Below are positions 41,948 to 50,479 of a DNA stretch of 64,000 nt, piece by piece (positions within the stretch are counted from its first letter, which is position 1; each line of letters starts with the position of its first letter). The stretch is from positions 3,219,001-3,283,000 of the forward strand of contig NZ_VFPT01000001.1 of the NCBI RefSeq assembly GCF_006716865.1, given 5' to 3'. Origin of the DNA: Roseinatronobacter monicus (lineage in GTDB: Bacteria; Pseudomonadota; Alphaproteobacteria; Rhodobacterales; Rhodobacteraceae). The translations under genes and the position numbers were made by a program. The notes below the pieces were generated by a model, which saw only the letters and a list, made by a program, of their open reading frames with translations, had not been told where the DNA came from and did not search any database.

Positions 41948-42095
41948 CTGCAAGATGTCCTTCTGTGCGGCCCCAAGCGGCGAGAATGGCGTCCGGGCGG
42001 GGTGCGCGCAAGCCCCGTTGGCACTTCTCTTTTGTCGCGTGCTGGGGCAAGGTCGCGCCGAATGGCAGCTCATGGCCCGAAGGATGGTGGTGTTG

Positions 42096-43541
42096 ATGAC
42101 AGCGGTGATGATTCAGGGCTGCGGCTCTAATGTCGGGAAATCCATGCTGGTGGCGGGGCTGTGTCGTGCGGCGCGGCGGCGGGGGCTGCGGGTGGCCCCG
42201 TTCAAACCACAAAACATGTCGAACAATGCCGCTGTCACTGCTGACGGGGGCGAAATCGGGCGCGCGCAGGCCTTGCAGGCGCTGGCCTGCGGGCTGGCAC
42301 CGATAACGGATATGAACCCTGTCCTGCTGAAACCCGAAAGCGAACGCGGCGCGCAGGTTATCGTGCAGGGCAAGCGCCTGACCACAGCGATGGCGCGCGA
42401 TTACGCGCGCCTGAAACCGCAGCTTATGGGGGCGGTGCTGGATAGTTTTCAGCGGTTGCGTGCGGCGCATGATCTGGTCATTATTGAGGGGGCGGGCAGC
42501 CCGGCCGAGGTTAATCTGCGCGCCGGTGATATCGCCAATATGGGGTTCGCGCGGGCCGCAGATGTGCCCGTTGTGCTGGTGGGGGATATCGACCGGGGCG
42601 GCGTGATTGCGCAACTCATTGGCACACAGGCCGTGATAGATGCGGATGACGCGGCGATGGTCGTGGGGTTTCTTATCAACAAATTTCGCGGTGATCCGCA
42701 GCTTTTTGACGACGGGTATCAGTTGATTTCCCAGCGCACCGGCTGGCGCGGGTTCGGGGTGGTGCCTTGGTTTGACCGCGCGCATTTGCTGCCTGCCGAA
42801 GATGCGCTTGATCTGGCGTCTGGGCCATCGGGGGGCGGGACCAAGATTGCTTGTCTGGCCTTTTCGCGCATTGCCAATTTCGACGACCTTGATCCGCTGG
42901 CCGCCGAAGAGAATGTCGATCTGGTGATTGTGCGCGCGGGTGAGGCGATACCGGGGGATGCGCGGCTGGTGATCTTGCCCGGCTCGAAATCCACGCGCGG
43001 CGATCTGGCTTTTTTGCGCGCACAAGGGTGGGATATCGACTTGCAGGCCCATATCCGGCGCGGCGGGCATGTGCTGGGTATTTGCGGCGGGTATCAGATG
43101 CTGGGTCAGGTTGTGCGCGACTCCGAAGGGATCGAGGGGGAAGCGGGCGACACTGCCGGGCTGGGCATACTCGATGTCGAAACCACGATGTCGCCCGACA
43201 AGCGGCTGACACGCGTTGCGGCGCAACATGTGGCCACGGGGCTGGAGGTGATGGGATACGAGATACATATCGGGCGCACCATTGGCCCTGATCGTGCGCG
43301 CCCCTTCGCAACAGTGAACGGCGAGAGCGAGGGCGCGATCTCGGCCAACGGACAGATCACGGGCACATATCTGCATGGGCTGTTTGCATCCGACATGTTC
43401 CGCGCACAGTTTCTGGCAGGTTTGGATATTGCGGCATCCGGGATGGTGCATGGCGCGGTGATCGAGCAGGCCCTTGATGCGCTGGCCGATCATGTCGAGG
43501 CGCATATTGATGTCGCGGGGATTCTGGCGTTGTCGCGATGA
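42096..43541 (+). CDS. cobQ: Cobyric acid synthase CobQ
   Basis: A ~481-residue glutamine-dependent amidotransferase that amidates four carboxylates of adenosylcobyrinic a,c-diamide. The N-terminal dethiobiotin-synthetase-like ATPase has [19 protein letters not shown] (P-loop) and [27 protein letters not shown] (two blocks). The C-terminal GATase1-like domain has the cysteine nucleophile in [11 protein letters not shown] and the catalytic His in [10 protein letters not shown]. The start is uncertain: ATG 42072 (MARRM...) and ATG 42096 (MTAVMIQG) are both plausible; the latter has GAAGGA 11 bases upstream and matches the family N-terminus. It stands alone, diverging from the nitrilase-family gene. 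Confidence 0.92.
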   Translation: MTAVMIQGCGSNVGKSMLVAGLCRAARRRGLRVAPFKPQNMSNNAAVTADGGEIGRAQALQALACGLAPITDMNPVLLKPESERGAQVIVQGKRLTTAMARDYARLKPQLMGAVLDSFQRLRAAHDLVIIEGAGSPAEVNLRAGDIANMGFARAADVPVVLVGDIDRGGVIAQLIGTQAVIDADDAAMVVGFLINKFRGDPQLFDDGYQLISQRTGWRGFGVVPWFDRAHLLPAEDALDLASGPSGGGTKIACLAFSRIANFDDLDPLAAEENVDLVIVRAGEAIPGDARLVILPGSKSTRGDLAFLRAQGWDIDLQAHIRRGGHVLGICGGYQMLGQVVRDSEGIEGEAGDTAGLGILDVETTMSPDKRLTRVAAQHVATGLEVMGYEIHIGRTIGPDRARPFATVNGESEGAISANGQITGTYLHGLFASDMFRAQFLAGLDIAASGMVHGAVIEQALDALADHVEAHIDVAGILALSR

Positions 43542-43769
43542 CGTCACATGGCCCCTCGCGCATGTGTTTCAGGCGTGCTCGGGGCGGTTCATGAACCGTT
43601 TGGGCCTGCCCATTCTGTAGGGGCTTGTGCCCCCATTTCGGTCTGGCGACATGTCACTTCCAGCGCGGGGGGCGCGCCGGTCCGGTGGCAGGTGCCATCC
43701 ATCATAGGCCCGTGCGACGGTGGTCGGATGGAACGTGTCTGTCCGACAAAAACACATGTTTTCCTGCGA

Positions 43770-44318
43770 TTACTGGCAAGCCGCGCGGCACCACTCTGAC
43801 CCACACCCCGCACAGCGCAGGATGGAAAAGCACAGCACATTGCACGCGCCGTCGCGCGCATAGGTTATGTGGTGGGTCAGGCTGCGGATCAGAAACCAGC
43901 CATAACCCCCTTCTGAAAACGCCATCGGGTCGGGTGCGGTTAAGCCTGCCCCTGAGGGGTCAAAGGCAACGCCGGTGTCGGACAAACGACATTCTACCGA
44001 TATGTCACGTATCACGAGGTGACAGTCGATCCGTCCATCGCCCCCCATATTCCCATGCCGGACGATATTGGACAACGCTTCGGACAAAACCAGATCAAGG
44101 TCGTCCACCGTTTCGCAAGGCAGGTCTTGCACGGTCAGGAAATCATGTATGTGTTGCAGCGTGCCGCGCACCTCGGTCAGGTTTGCCCAGCACGCGAGAC
44201 GCAGCGTGCGGCTTGGATCGGTTTGCCCGGCCTGTGCGTGTTCCTTGCCAAAGGATCGCTCTGCCGCTTTGGTCCGCAGTCCCCCGCAACCGGATATGGC
44301 TGAAGCAACCTGCGTCAT
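43770..44318 (-). CDS. RsbW-like anti-sigma factor / GHKL ATP-binding protein
   Basis: A 182-residue protein with a C-terminal HATPase domain of the RsbW/SpoIIAB type. The N-box is LVLSEALSNIVRHGN (about residues 77-91, with E and N for ATP and Mg), G1 is LSDTGVAFDP, and G2 is EGGYGWFLIRSLT. Such kinases phosphorylate STAS anti-anti-sigma proteins or sequester a sigma factor. The STAS partner is encoded just upstream on the same strand with a 4-base overlap. The N-terminal ~40 residues are not conserved-looking, so the start could be further in. No sigma factor or phosphatase gene lies beside it. Confidence 0.82.
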   Translation of the reverse strand: MTQVASAISGCGGLRTKAAERSFGKEHAQAGQTDPSRTLRLACWANLTEVRGTLQHIHDFLTVQDLPCETVDDLDLVLSEALSNIVRHGNMGGDGRIDCHLVIRDISVECRLSDTGVAFDPSGAGLTAPDPMAFSEGGYGWFLIRSLTHHITYARDGACNVLCFSILRCAGCGSEWCRAACQ

Positions 44319-44671
44319 CCGGCAGCGGTGATCTGCGTGACGTCGATATCCTTTGCATCCGGAGCGCAGTCGTGAATGCGAAAAACAGTGTCCATCCGCG
44401 TCAGGCGGAACAATTTGCGCACAGCCGGAGAGAGCGCCGCTATTTCAAGCGGGCGCGACGGTCCAAGCAGTTTCATGACGCCCACAATCGCCCCAAGGCC
44501 GCTGCTGTCCAGAAACTGCAAATGTTTCAGGTTAAGGATAACGCGCGTGCCATCTTTCACTGTGACATCACGTATGATGTCCTTGAACACGATGGCAACT
44601 GCGGCATCAAGGCGCGACTCCCGCACAGTGATGACAAGCGCCCCATCAGCCTGCCCCAGTGTCACCTGCAT
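44315..44671 (-). CDS. STAS domain anti-anti-sigma factor
   Basis: A 118-residue stand-alone STAS protein. The beta-sheet core has VITVRESRLDAAVAIVFKDI near residues 13-32, and the phosphorylation block is LKHLQFLDSSGLGAIVGVMKL (split; FLDSSGLGA carries the candidate serine S57-S58). It is expected to bind the RsbW-like partner of the next gene when unphosphorylated and to release it after phosphorylation. The 4-base overlap (ATGA) with the partner supports translation as a pair. Confidence 0.87.
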   Translation of the reverse strand: MQVTLGQADGALVITVRESRLDAAVAIVFKDIIRDVTVKDGTRVILNLKHLQFLDSSGLGAIVGVMKLLGPSRPLEIAALSPAVRKLFRLTRMDTVFRIHDCAPDAKDIDVTQITAAG

Positions 44672-44760
44672 ATTCGCCCCTTTCCTGAGCTTCGATATGG
44701 TGAGATTAAAGGCAAAGTGTTACCAAAGAGTTGTCGGACAGGTCATCGGAGAGCTGAAAC

Positions 44761-45939
44761 ATGCATGAAGTAGCCATTCTGGGTGCCGCGCGCACGGCGA
44801 TGGGCGGTTTGCAGGGTATTTTTGCCGGTCTGGGGGCACCCCCACTTGGGGGCGCAGCAATTGGCGGCGCGTTGCGCGATTCGGGCCTTGAGGCGGGGCA
44901 GGTTGAAGAGCTGCTGATGGGGTGCGTCCTGCCAGCAGGCCAGGGGCAGGCCCCGGCACGGCAGGCCGGATTCGCCGCAGGGCTGGACCAGTCAGTGCCC
45001 GCAACCACACTGAACAAGATGTGCGGGTCCGGCATGAAAGCGGCGATGATCGGGCATGACCAGATTGCGCTGGGGCAGACAGGCATCATGATCGCGGGCG
45101 GCATGGAAAGCATGTCTGATGCGCCTTACCTTTTGCCAAAGATGCGCAGTGGCGCACGGCTGGGGCATGGGCAGGTGATTGATCATATGTTTCTGGACGG
45201 GCTGGAAGATGCCTATGACAAGGGCCGGTTGATGGGCACATTTGCCGAGGATTGCGCCACGCATTACCAGTTCACCAGCGAAGCACAGGACGACTATGCG
45301 TTGCGGTCCCTGTCAAACGCGCTTGACGCGCAGGCACAGGGCGCGTTTGTGCGCGAGATTGCCCCTGTCACCGTGCCGTCGCGCAGTGGCGAGGCCATCA
45401 TGCTGGAAGACGAGCAGCCGAAATCTGCCCGCCCTGACAAGATACCCCACCTCAAGCCCGCGTTTCGCAAGGATGGCACAGTAACGGCGGCCAACAGCTC
45501 ATCCATCTCGGACGGGGCGGCGGCGCTGGTGCTGGCGTCGCGCAATGCGGCCGAAGCGCAGGGCATCGCACCGCGCGCCTTTATCCGGGGCCATGCCAGC
45601 CATGCGCAGGCACCCGGCTGGTTCACCACGGCCCCTGTTCCGGCGGCGCGCAAACTGCTGGACAGGCTGGGCTGGTCGGTGTCCGATGTCGATCTGTGGG
45701 AAGTGAATGAGGCGTTTGCGGTCGTGCCCATGGCCTTTATGCATGAGATGGGCTTGCCGCGTGATGTGGTCAATGTGAATGGCGGGGCCTGTGCGCTGGG
45801 GCATCCGATTGGCGCGTCTGGCGCGCGGATCATGGTTACGCTTCTGAACGCACTGGAAGCGCGCGGGCTGAAACGCGGGATCGCGGCCATCTGTATTGGC
45901 GGCGGCGAAGGCACGGCAATTGCAATCGAGCGGCCCTGA
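44761..45939 (+). CDS. Acetyl-CoA acetyltransferase (thiolase)
   Basis: A 392-residue thiolase of the biosynthetic type (joins two acetyl-CoA, or cleaves acetoacetyl-CoA). Active-site residues: nucleophilic C88 in NKMCGSGMKA, the histidine in GGACALGHPIGASGARI, and the second cysteine in AICIGGGEGTAIAIE at the C-terminus. NEAFAVVP is the fourth signature. An RBS (ggagagc) precedes the ATG. It is divergent from the STAS gene. It could serve PHB/ketone metabolism or amino acid or fatty acid degradation; no phaB or other PHB gene is close by. Confidence 0.9.
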   Translation: MHEVAILGAARTAMGGLQGIFAGLGAPPLGGAAIGGALRDSGLEAGQVEELLMGCVLPAGQGQAPARQAGFAAGLDQSVPATTLNKMCGSGMKAAMIGHDQIALGQTGIMIAGGMESMSDAPYLLPKMRSGARLGHGQVIDHMFLDGLEDAYDKGRLMGTFAEDCATHYQFTSEAQDDYALRSLSNALDAQAQGAFVREIAPVTVPSRSGEAIMLEDEQPKSARPDKIPHLKPAFRKDGTVTAANSSSISDGAAALVLASRNAAEAQGIAPRAFIRGHASHAQAPGWFTTAPVPAARKLLDRLGWSVSDVDLWEVNEAFAVVPMAFMHEMGLPRDVVNVNGGACALGHPIGASGARIMVTLLNALEARGLKRGIAAICIGGGEGTAIAIERP

Positions 45940-45952
45940 GGCCGACCAAATG

Positions 45953-46009
45953 CGGCCTTGCCCCCATCGAGGGGGCGCGGCCGCGTCGCAAGGCGGCTGC
46001 GCCGCTTGC
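45953..46009 (+). terminator. Tandem stem-loops after the thiolase gene
   Basis: GCCCCC-atcga-GGGGGC (45960-45976), flanked by GGCC/GGCC arms, is followed by GCAAGGCGGC-tg-CGCCGCTTGC (45988-46009, one bulge). There is no T-tract. It probably ends or attenuates the thiolase mRNA before the following GAF gene. Confidence 0.45.
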
Positions 46010-46034
46010 TCCCGCTTCACTGAAAGGACACCGA

Positions 46035-46493
46035 ATGCTGGATTATGATGCGCTTGCAGCGCGGATCGAGGCCCTGACCGAGGGCGAGACGGATGCTGTG
46101 GCCCTGATGGCGACACTGGCTTGTGAGGTGCATCATTCCGATGCGCGCTTCGACTGGACCGGGTTCTACCGCGTCACAGCCCCTGAGATGCTGAAAATCG
46201 GCCCGTATCAGGGCGGGCATGGCTGTCTTGTGATCCCGTTTTCGCGCGGGGTCTGCGGCGCTTGCGCGCGCACGGGCGAGGTGCAGCTTGTGCCGGATGT
46301 TGAAGGTTTTGCCGGGCATATCGCCTGCGCCAGTTCCACCCGTTCAGAACTGGTGCTGCCGGTGCGTGATGGCGCGGGGCGACTGATTGCGGTGTTTGAC
46401 ATCGACAGTGACCAGCCCGATGCCTTTACCGAGGCTGACGCTGCGGCGCTGGGGGCGATCTTGTCGCATGTGTTTTCAAGGCCGCTGACATGA
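46035..46493 (+). CDS. Free methionine-(R)-sulfoxide reductase (GAF domain, fRMsr)
   Basis: A 152-residue GAF-domain protein. The active-site pattern of fRMsr is present: GVCGACARTGEVQLVPDVEGF (C72 or C75 region) and GHIACASSTRSELVLP, with the three-cysteine set reduced to the essential pair in matching positions. It reduces free Met-R-sulfoxide in oxidative-stress defence. The stop overlaps the next gene's start by 4 bases. The initial MLDYDALAARIEALTEG is typical of the family N-terminus. Confidence is lower for the third cysteine, where the family usually has CGTAVA. Confidence 0.85.
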   Translation: MLDYDALAARIEALTEGETDAVALMATLACEVHHSDARFDWTGFYRVTAPEMLKIGPYQGGHGCLVIPFSRGVCGACARTGEVQLVPDVEGFAGHIACASSTRSELVLPVRDGAGRLIAVFDIDSDQPDAFTEADAAALGAILSHVFSRPLT

Positions 46494-47317
46494 GCGCTGT
46501 AATCGACTGGGAAGATGCCTTTGCGAACGGGGCTTATATCGACGGGGCGGCGGCGTATCCGCCCCGCTGGGAACAGGCAGCGCAGGCGTTTCGGGCTGGC
46601 GCAAATATGCGCGCCGATATCGCGTATGGCGACCAACCGCGCGAAAGATATGATCTGTTCCTGCCCGATGCTATGCCGCGCGGCCTCGTGGTGTTCGTGC
46701 ATGGCGGATATTGGCTGAAATTCGACAAATCCAATTGGTCGCATCTGGCGGCGGGGCCGGTCGCACAGGGCTGGGCGGTGGCATTGCCCAGCTACACGCT
46801 TGCGCCCGAAGCGCGCATCCCGCAGATCACTGGTCAGATTGCGCGCGCCATAACCCACGCCGCGGCAGAGGTTGCAGGCCCTGTCTGCCTGACCGGCCAT
46901 TCGGCAGGCGGGCATCTGGTGACACGCATGGTCTGCGAGGACACCCCCCTGCCGCGCGGTATTCTGGACCGGATCGCGCATGTCCTGTCCATCTCAGGGC
47001 TGCATGACTTGCGCCCCTTGCTGCACACGCAGATGAATGCGGAACTCGGGCTGAACGAGGCGACCGCGCGCGATGAGAGCTCTGCCCTGCACAGCCCGCC
47101 GATGGACATCGCCGTGACGGCATGGGTCGGCGGGCATGAGCGGCCGGAATTCTTGCGCCAGTCTGCGCTGTTGCGCGAAGCATGGGCGCGCAAGGGCTGT
47201 GCCGCGCGCCTGCATGTTGCGCACGGTTTACACCATTTTAATGTGATCGACGGGCTGGCCCAGCCTGACAGCGCGTTGACGCAAGCTGTTTTAGCGCAAC
47301 TGCCCCCGCGCGCGTAA
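46490..47317 (+). CDS. Alpha/beta hydrolase (kynurenine formamidase/esterase-like)
   Basis: A 275-residue alpha/beta hydrolase. The oxyanion-hole motif HGGYW is in VVFVHGGYWLKFDKSNWSHLA (two blocks), the nucleophile serine is in TGHSAGGHLV, and the catalytic His is likely in AHGLHHFNVIDGL near the C-terminus. The HGGYW plus SxGG pattern is that of the formamidase/esterase group that includes kynurenine formamidase from eukaryotes and bacterial carboxylesterases, so the substrate is open. It overlaps the fRMsr gene by 4 bases. Confidence 0.82.
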   Translation: MSAVIDWEDAFANGAYIDGAAAYPPRWEQAAQAFRAGANMRADIAYGDQPRERYDLFLPDAMPRGLVVFVHGGYWLKFDKSNWSHLAAGPVAQGWAVALPSYTLAPEARIPQITGQIARAITHAAAEVAGPVCLTGHSAGGHLVTRMVCEDTPLPRGILDRIAHVLSISGLHDLRPLLHTQMNAELGLNEATARDESSALHSPPMDIAVTAWVGGHERPEFLRQSALLREAWARKGCAARLHVAHGLHHFNVIDGLAQPDSALTQAVLAQLPPRA

Positions 47318-47387
47318 GACATTTACTTTTTCACCGGTTCGGGGCAACACTTGTGTAAAGCAATAAATCACACAGGGAGAGTGACGC

Positions 47388-48530
47388 ATGACAACCCTCA
47401 GGACGACCGCATTGGCGGCCCTGACCGCTGGCGCAATGGTCAGTATGGCGCAGGCAGAGACGGTCACGGTCGGCATGATTACCACATTGTCCGGCGGCGG
47501 TGCCGGGCTGGGGGTCGATGTGCGCGACGGGTTTCAACTGGCGCTGGAAATGGCGGGCGAGCATTCGATCAGGCTTGTGGTCGAAGATGATGGCCAGCGC
47601 CCGGAACTGGCGGTCCAGATCGCAGAGCGCATGATCCAGTCGGAACGCGCCGATATTCTGACCGGTATCATCTGGTCAAATCTTGCGATGGCGGTGGTGC
47701 CCTCGACTGTGGGGCAGGATATCTTTTACATCTCGCCCAATGCTGGCCCCTCGCCACTGGCAGGCGCGAATTGCCATCCCAATTATTTCAATGCGGCATG
47801 GCAAAATGACATGCTGCACGAGGCAGCGGGCCAGCATGCCAATGTGCTGGGCTACGAGAACACCTTTATCATGGCCCCGAATTACCCTGCGGGCACGGAC
47901 GCGCTGATCGGCTTCAAGCGCTATTTTGAGGGGGAACTGGCGGGCGAGTTGTTCACGCAGGTGGGCCAGACCGATTATGCCGCCGAGATTGCGGAAATTC
48001 GCGCCTCTGGTGCGGATTCGGTATTTATCTTCCTGCCGGGCGGCATGGGCATTTCATTCATGCGCCAATATGAACAATCCGGCGTTGATCTGCCAATTGT
48101 TTCCGCAGGCTTCAGCTTCGATCAGGATGTGCTGCCTGCCATGGGGTCTGCCGCGTTGGGTGTGATCAACACCGCGCAATGGTCGCCCGATCTGGACAAT
48201 GCTGCCAATGCGGCCTTTGTCGCCGCGTTTGAGCAGGCTCATGGCCGCCTGCCCTCACTCTACGCAAGTCAGGGGTTTGACACGGCGAACCTGATCCTCT
48301 CGGCCCTGTCCAGCGCTGATGTCGCGGATAGCGACGCGTTCCGCGACGCCCTGCGCGCCGCTGATTTCGACTCTGTCAGGGGCGATTTCAGCTTTGCCGC
48401 CAACCAGCACCCGGTGCAGACCGTCTATGTGCGCGAAGTGGTCGAGGTTGACGGCGTACTGACCAACCGGATCATCGGCACTGCCTTTGAAGAACACCGC
48501 GATGTGCATGGTGAAAACTGCCCTATGTAA
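47388..48530 (+). CDS. ABC transporter substrate-binding protein, branched-chain amino acid/amide type
   Basis: A 380-residue periplasmic binding protein of the Leu/Ile/Val-binding (Peripla_BP_6) family. The signal peptide is MTTLRTTALAALTAGAMVSM with cleavage after AQA. The mature chain opens ETVTVGMITTLSGGGAGLG, as in LivJ/LivK. ILTGIIWSNLAMAVVP and APNYPAGTDALIGFKRYF are further landmarks. The two livH/livM permeases and two ATPases follow, so it is the ligand receptor of that importer. Ligands in this family are branched-chain amino acids, urea, short amides or aromatic acids, and cannot be picked from the sequence alone. Confidence 0.88.
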   Translation: MTTLRTTALAALTAGAMVSMAQAETVTVGMITTLSGGGAGLGVDVRDGFQLALEMAGEHSIRLVVEDDGQRPELAVQIAERMIQSERADILTGIIWSNLAMAVVPSTVGQDIFYISPNAGPSPLAGANCHPNYFNAAWQNDMLHEAAGQHANVLGYENTFIMAPNYPAGTDALIGFKRYFEGELAGELFTQVGQTDYAAEIAEIRASGADSVFIFLPGGMGISFMRQYEQSGVDLPIVSAGFSFDQDVLPAMGSAALGVINTAQWSPDLDNAANAAFVAAFEQAHGRLPSLYASQGFDTANLILSALSSADVADSDAFRDALRAADFDSVRGDFSFAANQHPVQTVYVREVVEVDGVLTNRIIGTAFEEHRDVHGENCPM

Positions 48531-48544
48531 CCGACGCCCTTCGC

Positions 48545-48564
48545 GCCCCGGCACAGGCCGGGGC
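48545..48564 (+). terminator. Stem-loop between the binding-protein gene and livH
   Basis: GCCCCGG (48545-48551) pairs with CCGGGGC (48558-48564) across a 6-base loop, followed by a weak T-rich stretch (TGCCTTTCTT). It lies 15 bases after the stop and probably acts as an attenuator that lets the binding protein be made in excess. Confidence 0.7.
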
Positions 48565-48591
48565 TGCCTTTCTTGTCCCCCGAGGTGTTAG

Positions 48592-49509
48592 ATGAGTCTC
48601 GCGCTGGTGCTCGAGCAGCTTCTGAATGGCGTGCAGTTCGGGCTGATGCTGTTTCTGATGTCGGCTGGCCTGACGCTGGTGTTCGGCGTTATGGGGCTGA
48701 TCAATCTGGCGCATGGGTCACTCTATATGATCGGGGCGTTTCTGTGCGCCGCCGTTGCCGGGATGACGGGCAACTTCTGGCTGGGGCTGATGGCGGGCAT
48801 CGCGGCTGCGGCAGCAGCGGGCGCGTTGATTGAAATTGTCGTGATCCGGCGTCTTTATGCGCGCGACCATCTGGATCAGGTGCTGGCCACATTCGCCCTG
48901 ATCCTGATCTTGTCGGAAGGGGTGCGCATGATCTTTGGCCCCTTTCCGCTTTACCTCAATGTGCCTGATGCCCTGCGCGGCACTGTCCGTCTGGGGATCG
49001 TGGACTACTCATTGTACCGGCTGGCGCTGATCGGCTTTGGCCTTGCTGTGGCCGTTGGCCTATGGGTGCTGATCGCAAAAACACGACTTGGCATCCGCAT
49101 TCGTGCAGGAGAGTCGGACCGCGAGATGATCGCCGCGCTTGGGGTGAATATCCGCGCGCTCTACACGATTGTCTTTGCGTTGGGTGCTGCCCTTGCAGGG
49201 CTTGCAGGGGCACTTGTGGGGGCCATTCAGTCCGTGCAGGTCGGCATGGGGGAACCTGTGCTGATTCTGGCCTTCGTGGTCATCGTGATCGGTGGGATCG
49301 GGTCGATCAAGGGGGCAATGGTCGGCGCGCTCTTGGTCGGGGTGATCGACACGATGGGCCGGTTTTTGCTGCCGCGCGTCTTTGCCACATTCATGGACAC
49401 CTCGCAGGCGATGGGGGTGGGGGCGGCGCTGGCCTCGATGCTGATTTACCTGCTCATGGCGCTGGTGCTAATCTTCCGACCCAAAGGACTGTTTCCCGCC
49501 CATGGATAG
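48592..49509 (+). CDS. livH: Branched-chain-type ABC transporter permease LivH
   Basis: A 305-residue permease with about eight membrane segments. Landmarks: LEQLLNGVQFGLMLFLMSAGLTLVFGVMGLINLAHG (two blocks), GAIVEIVVIRRL-like GALIEIVVIRRLYARD, GIRIRAGESDREMIAALGVNI (the loop that contacts the ATPase), and PKGLFP at the end. The stop overlaps the livM start by 8 bases. With LivM it forms the pore for the SBP ligand. Confidence 0.92.
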   Translation: MSLALVLEQLLNGVQFGLMLFLMSAGLTLVFGVMGLINLAHGSLYMIGAFLCAAVAGMTGNFWLGLMAGIAAAAAAGALIEIVVIRRLYARDHLDQVLATFALILILSEGVRMIFGPFPLYLNVPDALRGTVRLGIVDYSLYRLALIGFGLAVAVGLWVLIAKTRLGIRIRAGESDREMIAALGVNIRALYTIVFALGAALAGLAGALVGAIQSVQVGMGEPVLILAFVVIVIGGIGSIKGAMVGALLVGVIDTMGRFLLPRVFATFMDTSQAMGVGAALASMLIYLLMALVLIFRPKGLFPAHG

Positions 49510-50479
49510 CACGCGCAAGGAATGGTTGCTCAATGCCCTGCTGGCAGGCGCACTTTTCGCGGTGCCGCTCTGGGCATGGATGGCGAGCGAGCCGTTTATC
49601 ATCACATTGGCCACGCGCATCGCCATTCTGGCCATTGCGGGCGTGGGGCTGAACATCGCACTTGGGCTGGGCGGCATGGTCAGCTTTGGCCATGCGCTAT
49701 ACTTGGGCGTTGGCGGCTATGTCGCCGGGATTGCGGCACATCATGCTTTTTCGGGCACGACCGTTCTGAGCCTGCCCGGCACCAACCAGATGCTGCCCAT
49801 ATGGGCCATGGCAATGGCGCTGTCCGGGCTGATTGCCGGTATTGTCGGCGCGCTGTCCCTGCGCACGAGCGGCATTTTCTTCATCATGATCACGCTGGCA
49901 TTCGCGCAGATGGGGTTTTTCTTCACCCTGTCATGGCCCGCTTATGGCGGCGAAGACGGTTTGCCCATATTCGTGCGCAACCAGTTTCCCGGCCTGAACA
50001 CCGCCCGCCCGTGGGAGTTGTTCGTGATCGCCTACGGCGTGTTGCTGGCCGTGCTTGGCATCTTTGCAATGCTGCGCGCCGCGCGCTTTGGTGCCGCCCT
50101 CATGGCCATCCGCCAGAACCCCGACCGCGCGGCGGCCATTGGCATCTCGCCTTTCGGGGTCAAGCTGGTGGCCTTCATCCTGTCGGGCATGATCACCGGG
50201 CTTGCGGGCGCGATGATGGCCGACCTGACCCGCTTTGTCAGCCCTGCAATGATGGCTTGGACCATGTCGGGCGAATTGATCGTCATCATCATTCTGGGCG
50301 GTGTCGGCCGCCTGTTCGGCCCTGTGGCCGGTGCAGCCATTCTGGTGGGGTTCGAGGTGTTCTTCGGCGGGCTGACCGAGCATTGGAAGCTATGGCTGGG
50401 CCTTGTGCTGCTGGTGGTCGTTCTGTTCGCACGCGGCGGGCTGATCGGGCTGATCGCGGGGAGGGCGCAGAATGGCTGA
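49502..50479 (+). CDS. livM: Branched-chain-type ABC transporter permease LivM
   Basis: A 325-residue permease with about nine membrane segments. LRTSGIFFIMITLAFAQMGFF and AIRQNPDRAAAIGISPFGVKLVAF (the cytoplasmic loop for the ATPase) are the family landmarks, and AVGGVGRLFGPVAGAAIL-like IILGGVGRLFGPVAGA precedes the last helices. Overlaps of 8 bases with livH and 8 with livG show translational coupling. Confidence 0.92.
   Translation: MDSTRKEWLLNALLAGALFAVPLWAWMASEPFIITLATRIAILAIAGVGLNIALGLGGMVSFGHALYLGVGGYVAGIAAHHAFSGTTVLSLPGTNQMLPIWAMAMALSGLIAGIVGALSLRTSGIFFIMITLAFAQMGFFFTLSWPAYGGEDGLPIFVRNQFPGLNTARPWELFVIAYGVLLAVLGIFAMLRAARFGAALMAIRQNPDRAAAIGISPFGVKLVAFILSGMITGLAGAMMADLTRFVSPAMMAWTMSGELIVIIILGGVGRLFGPVAGAAILVGFEVFFGGLTEHWKLWLGLVLLVVVLFARGGLIGLIAGRAQNG

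Noticed and set aside
41948..42095. Cobalamin riboswitch before cobQ
   Set aside because: The space between the divergent nitrilase and cobQ genes is too short (~148 bases) and no B12-box-like consensus was recognised; the same is true upstream of cobD.
41916..43547. A 543-codon open frame on the minus strand opposite cobQ
   Set aside because: It covers cobQ almost exactly with a basic, histidine- and arginine-rich translation and no family motifs, as expected for a GC-rich shadow frame.
43548..43799. A short plus-strand frame (~83 codons) between cobQ and the RsbW-like gene
   Set aside because: No RBS, low-complexity Arg/Pro composition and overlap with the 3' end of the kinase gene. The 228-base gap 43542-43769 shows nothing else I can name.
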